19,718 nucleotides of DNA. Origin: CALMFQ01 sp964495595 (lineage in GTDB: Bacteria > Pseudomonadota > Gammaproteobacteria > Burkholderiales > SCOH01). Location: positions 1 to 19,718 of the forward strand of contig CAZBWH010000061.1 of NCBI GenBank assembly GCA_964495595.1. Direction: 5' to 3'. A program made the position numbers and the translations under genes. Of the stretch, positions 19,301-19,718 are shown piece by piece. Each line of letters begins with the position of its first letter. The stretch's first letter is position 1. A model generated the notes under the pieces. It searched no databases and was not told the DNA's origin. It saw nothing but the letters and a program-made list of their open reading frames with translations.

Positions 19301-19718
19301 GCGGTGATGGCGGGCGCATGCTGGGTAGTGGTGAGTGTGGTGTCGACGCGCTGCTCGCTGCCAAGGGGAGTGCCGCTACTGCTATAGCGCTGGGTGTTGA
19401 CGCTGAAGCCTGAGGTTTCGCCGACGATGTACGATTTCCAGGCTACGACATAGCCGCCGCCGGATAGCGCCGCTACGGCTGGCAGCGTTTGATCTCCCGT
19501 CGTCGTGCTGTTGACTCGGGTTTCGGTTCCCAGCGCCTGTGCATTGGGCCACTGCACTCCTACGGTTTCTCTCCCCGTCGGCAGCAATGCCGGCAGGCTG
19601 GCGCCCGTGCTGGTCTGCCGTGGGCCGGTGTGGTTGAGCACGGTATCCTGCAGCAGGCTGTCATTGGCTTGCATCTGTTCGGTGAGCTGCGGCAGGAAGG
19701 GGCCGATGTCGGCCCACC
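16375..19718 (-). CDS. Mosaic secreted protein: seven propeller-type repeats, Calx-beta x3, DUF5648-like, Calx-beta (N-terminus beyond window)
   Basis: The frame runs from a stop at 16375-16377 and remains open through the window edge. The first ATG inside (19674) has no ribosome binding site, and 14 more codons precede it, so the true start is probably outside. From that ATG, residues about 38-450 are seven repeats of E-x-R-V-N-T-T-T-x-G-D-Q followed by A-L-x-D-G-G-(Y/F)-V-(V/I)-A-W and I-Y-A-Q-R-Y-x-x-x-G, common in RTX-type secreted proteins. Residues about 454-790 are three Calx-beta domains, each with S-F-A-x-G-E-T-S-K-Q-I, E-x-D-E-x-F-x-(I/V)-x-L-S-N-P and ending I-x-N-D-D. Residues about 800-935 resemble DUF5648 (Y-F-Y-T-T-D-E-A-E-R, P-V-Y-R). 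A fourth Calx-beta follows (about 945-1060), then a short tail. Calx-beta domains bind Ca in other proteins. There are no RTX nonapeptides in view. Type I export via the neighbouring system is inferred. Three cysteines distinguish it from the cysteine-free 1563-residue protein. Confidence 0.85.
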   Translation of the reverse strand, partial: WADIGPFLPQLTEQMQANDSLLQDTVLNHTGPRQTSTGASLPALLPTGRETVGVQWPNAQALGTETRVNSTTTGDQTLPAVAALSGGGYVVAWKSYIVGETSGFSVNTQRYSSSGTPLGSEQRVDTTLTTTQHAPAITALADGGYIVCWSSVNERDGDNIYAQRYDGNGSKVGKEFRVNADTTAGNQTEPTISALADGGFIIAWTDRGPANANMGFDDGLDGSGAGIFAQRYASNGSTVGGEFRINSYISGDQWQPAITGLADGGYVAVWQDGELDGTQYYGREASGLGLYAQRFASNGNRVGSEFQVNTTTASDQQRASIQALTDGGFVIAWDDAPHIRLQRYTNTGSQSGSETVVNPAGNWSAQGYSTSIAPMKDGGFVIGWDYYTGSPNSYDLYTSRYDAGGSVISSEQRINTFTSGDQAYPSVASLSNGNYVIAWASGVTKVATSSSQQDGSGAGIYAQRLAGTEGATSIQAKTSSQAEGSGGTTAVQFDISRTASQLPGSVDWSISSKSTTDANDLSSTTQGTVSFASGETSKQITLYVNADTTFEADEALVIQLANPVNLTLGTDNASTTITNDDSLLTISATAASVDEGSGGGSNPLQYTVSRNNGSASASVNWAFQPGSATADDLTGTTSGTLSFAAGETSKQITLNINKDNTPENDESFTVALSNPAGAAIVTGSATQTIKNDDAWGNLSIATSTPTVTEGSSGGSTPVQLTITRSGSTTGTASVNWAFKAGTASSSDLNGSTSGSVSFAAGETSKQISLNINADTTVEPDETFSIVLSNPTNATLTTSSVDVTIANDDVPPTLAEAVLYRCVKYSGAYFYTSNTAEIQYIQDAYLDVIRFEGFAFNCLNTTGKPVYRFALLDGSGSYFYTTDEAERSARQQQPGLYRDEGIQFRAAQDDDTSAMPVYRLKHSATGNYLLTANAGERDIAISQYGYQYERVAFHVPKAGTPNGLALAAGQDAQFTKEGSFINGSLKYNVLRIGDTTSTASVQWNVAGNGANPANASDFTSGLTSGQLNFAAGEAVKTITLSFYGDTTAEPDETFNLTLSNPKDTAILVGSMAGKIINDEGSSTKGFDASPDTLHPLAFWPTLLGQADASGQYDG
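17285..18312 (-). repeat. Three tandem Calx-beta domains (about 340 bp each)
   Basis: Three in-frame units end in N-D-D (near 17300, 17650 and 17985) and share the G-E-T-S-K-Q-I and S-N-P/A-N-P motifs. A fourth, more divergent unit lies apart, at about 16495-16840, beyond the DUF5648-like region. Confidence 0.8.
18313..19563 (-). repeat. Seven propeller-type repeats in the opposite-strand mosaic protein
   Basis: Seven units of about 55-70 residues each contain a G-(G/N)-(Y/F)-(V/I)-x-x-W core (S-G-G-G-Y-V-V-A-W, D-G-G-Y-I-V-C-W, D-G-G-F-I-I-A-W, D-G-G-Y-V-A-V-W, D-G-G-F-V-I-A-W, D-G-G-F-V-I-G-W, N-G-N-Y-V-I-A-W). The number suggests a seven-bladed propeller. Confidence 0.75.

Overview
The window looks like a betaproteobacterial surface-protein and type I secretion (T1SS) locus. 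It is GC-rich, with tightly packed genes on the + strand. The gene content would fit an order such as Neisseriales (Chromobacteriaceae-like), but no rRNA or housekeeping marker is present, so that placement is weak.

Left part (1-3225). The window opens inside the 3' end of a large S-layer-like T1SS substrate. Its 256 visible residues contain no lysine, arginine or cysteine, and two tandem hairpins follow it, the second an intrinsic terminator. Next is a class I SAM-dependent methyltransferase with a C-terminal regulatory domain. A 10-N assembly gap splits it, but the flanking residues read as one continuous gene. A tiny DUF6447-type gene follows, with its own candidate promoter and a 16-bp perfect-stem terminator, then a roughly 250-bp non-coding stretch rich in palindromes.

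Middle (3226-8932). A 1563-residue, cysteine-free protein with no signal peptide combines S-layer-type 'FD-x-x-FY / HY-x-x-x-G' repeats, nine cadherin/CSPG-like repeats and a seven-repeat PD40-like propeller. It ends before a strong terminator. A two-gene AbrB/Doc-type toxin-antitoxin-like pair follows. The antitoxin has a canonical -10 inside palindromic operator-like repeats and is probably leaderless. The Doc-like partner has lost the catalytic His and most of the Fic motif.

Right part (8949-16374). A run of close or overlapping genes encodes a complete T1SS (ABC ATPase/permease, HlyD-type adaptor, TolC-type outer-membrane channel), a NarL/LuxR-type response regulator, an integral-membrane acyltransferase and a sugar aminotransferase of the DegT/DnrJ/EryC1 family. 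I infer that this operon exports the surface proteins and contributes to modified sugars (glycan or LPS) on the cell surface.

Right edge (16375-19718, - strand). A second mosaic protein, open at the window edge, has seven propeller-type repeats, three Calx-beta domains, a DUF5648-like domain and a fourth Calx-beta domain. Its stop codon directly abuts the stop codon of the aminotransferase gene with no intergenic base.

The main biological idea is a dedicated surface-layer platform: one exporter, up to three very different mosaic substrates, a possible protein methyltransferase and a sugar-modifying arm, all in under 20 kb.
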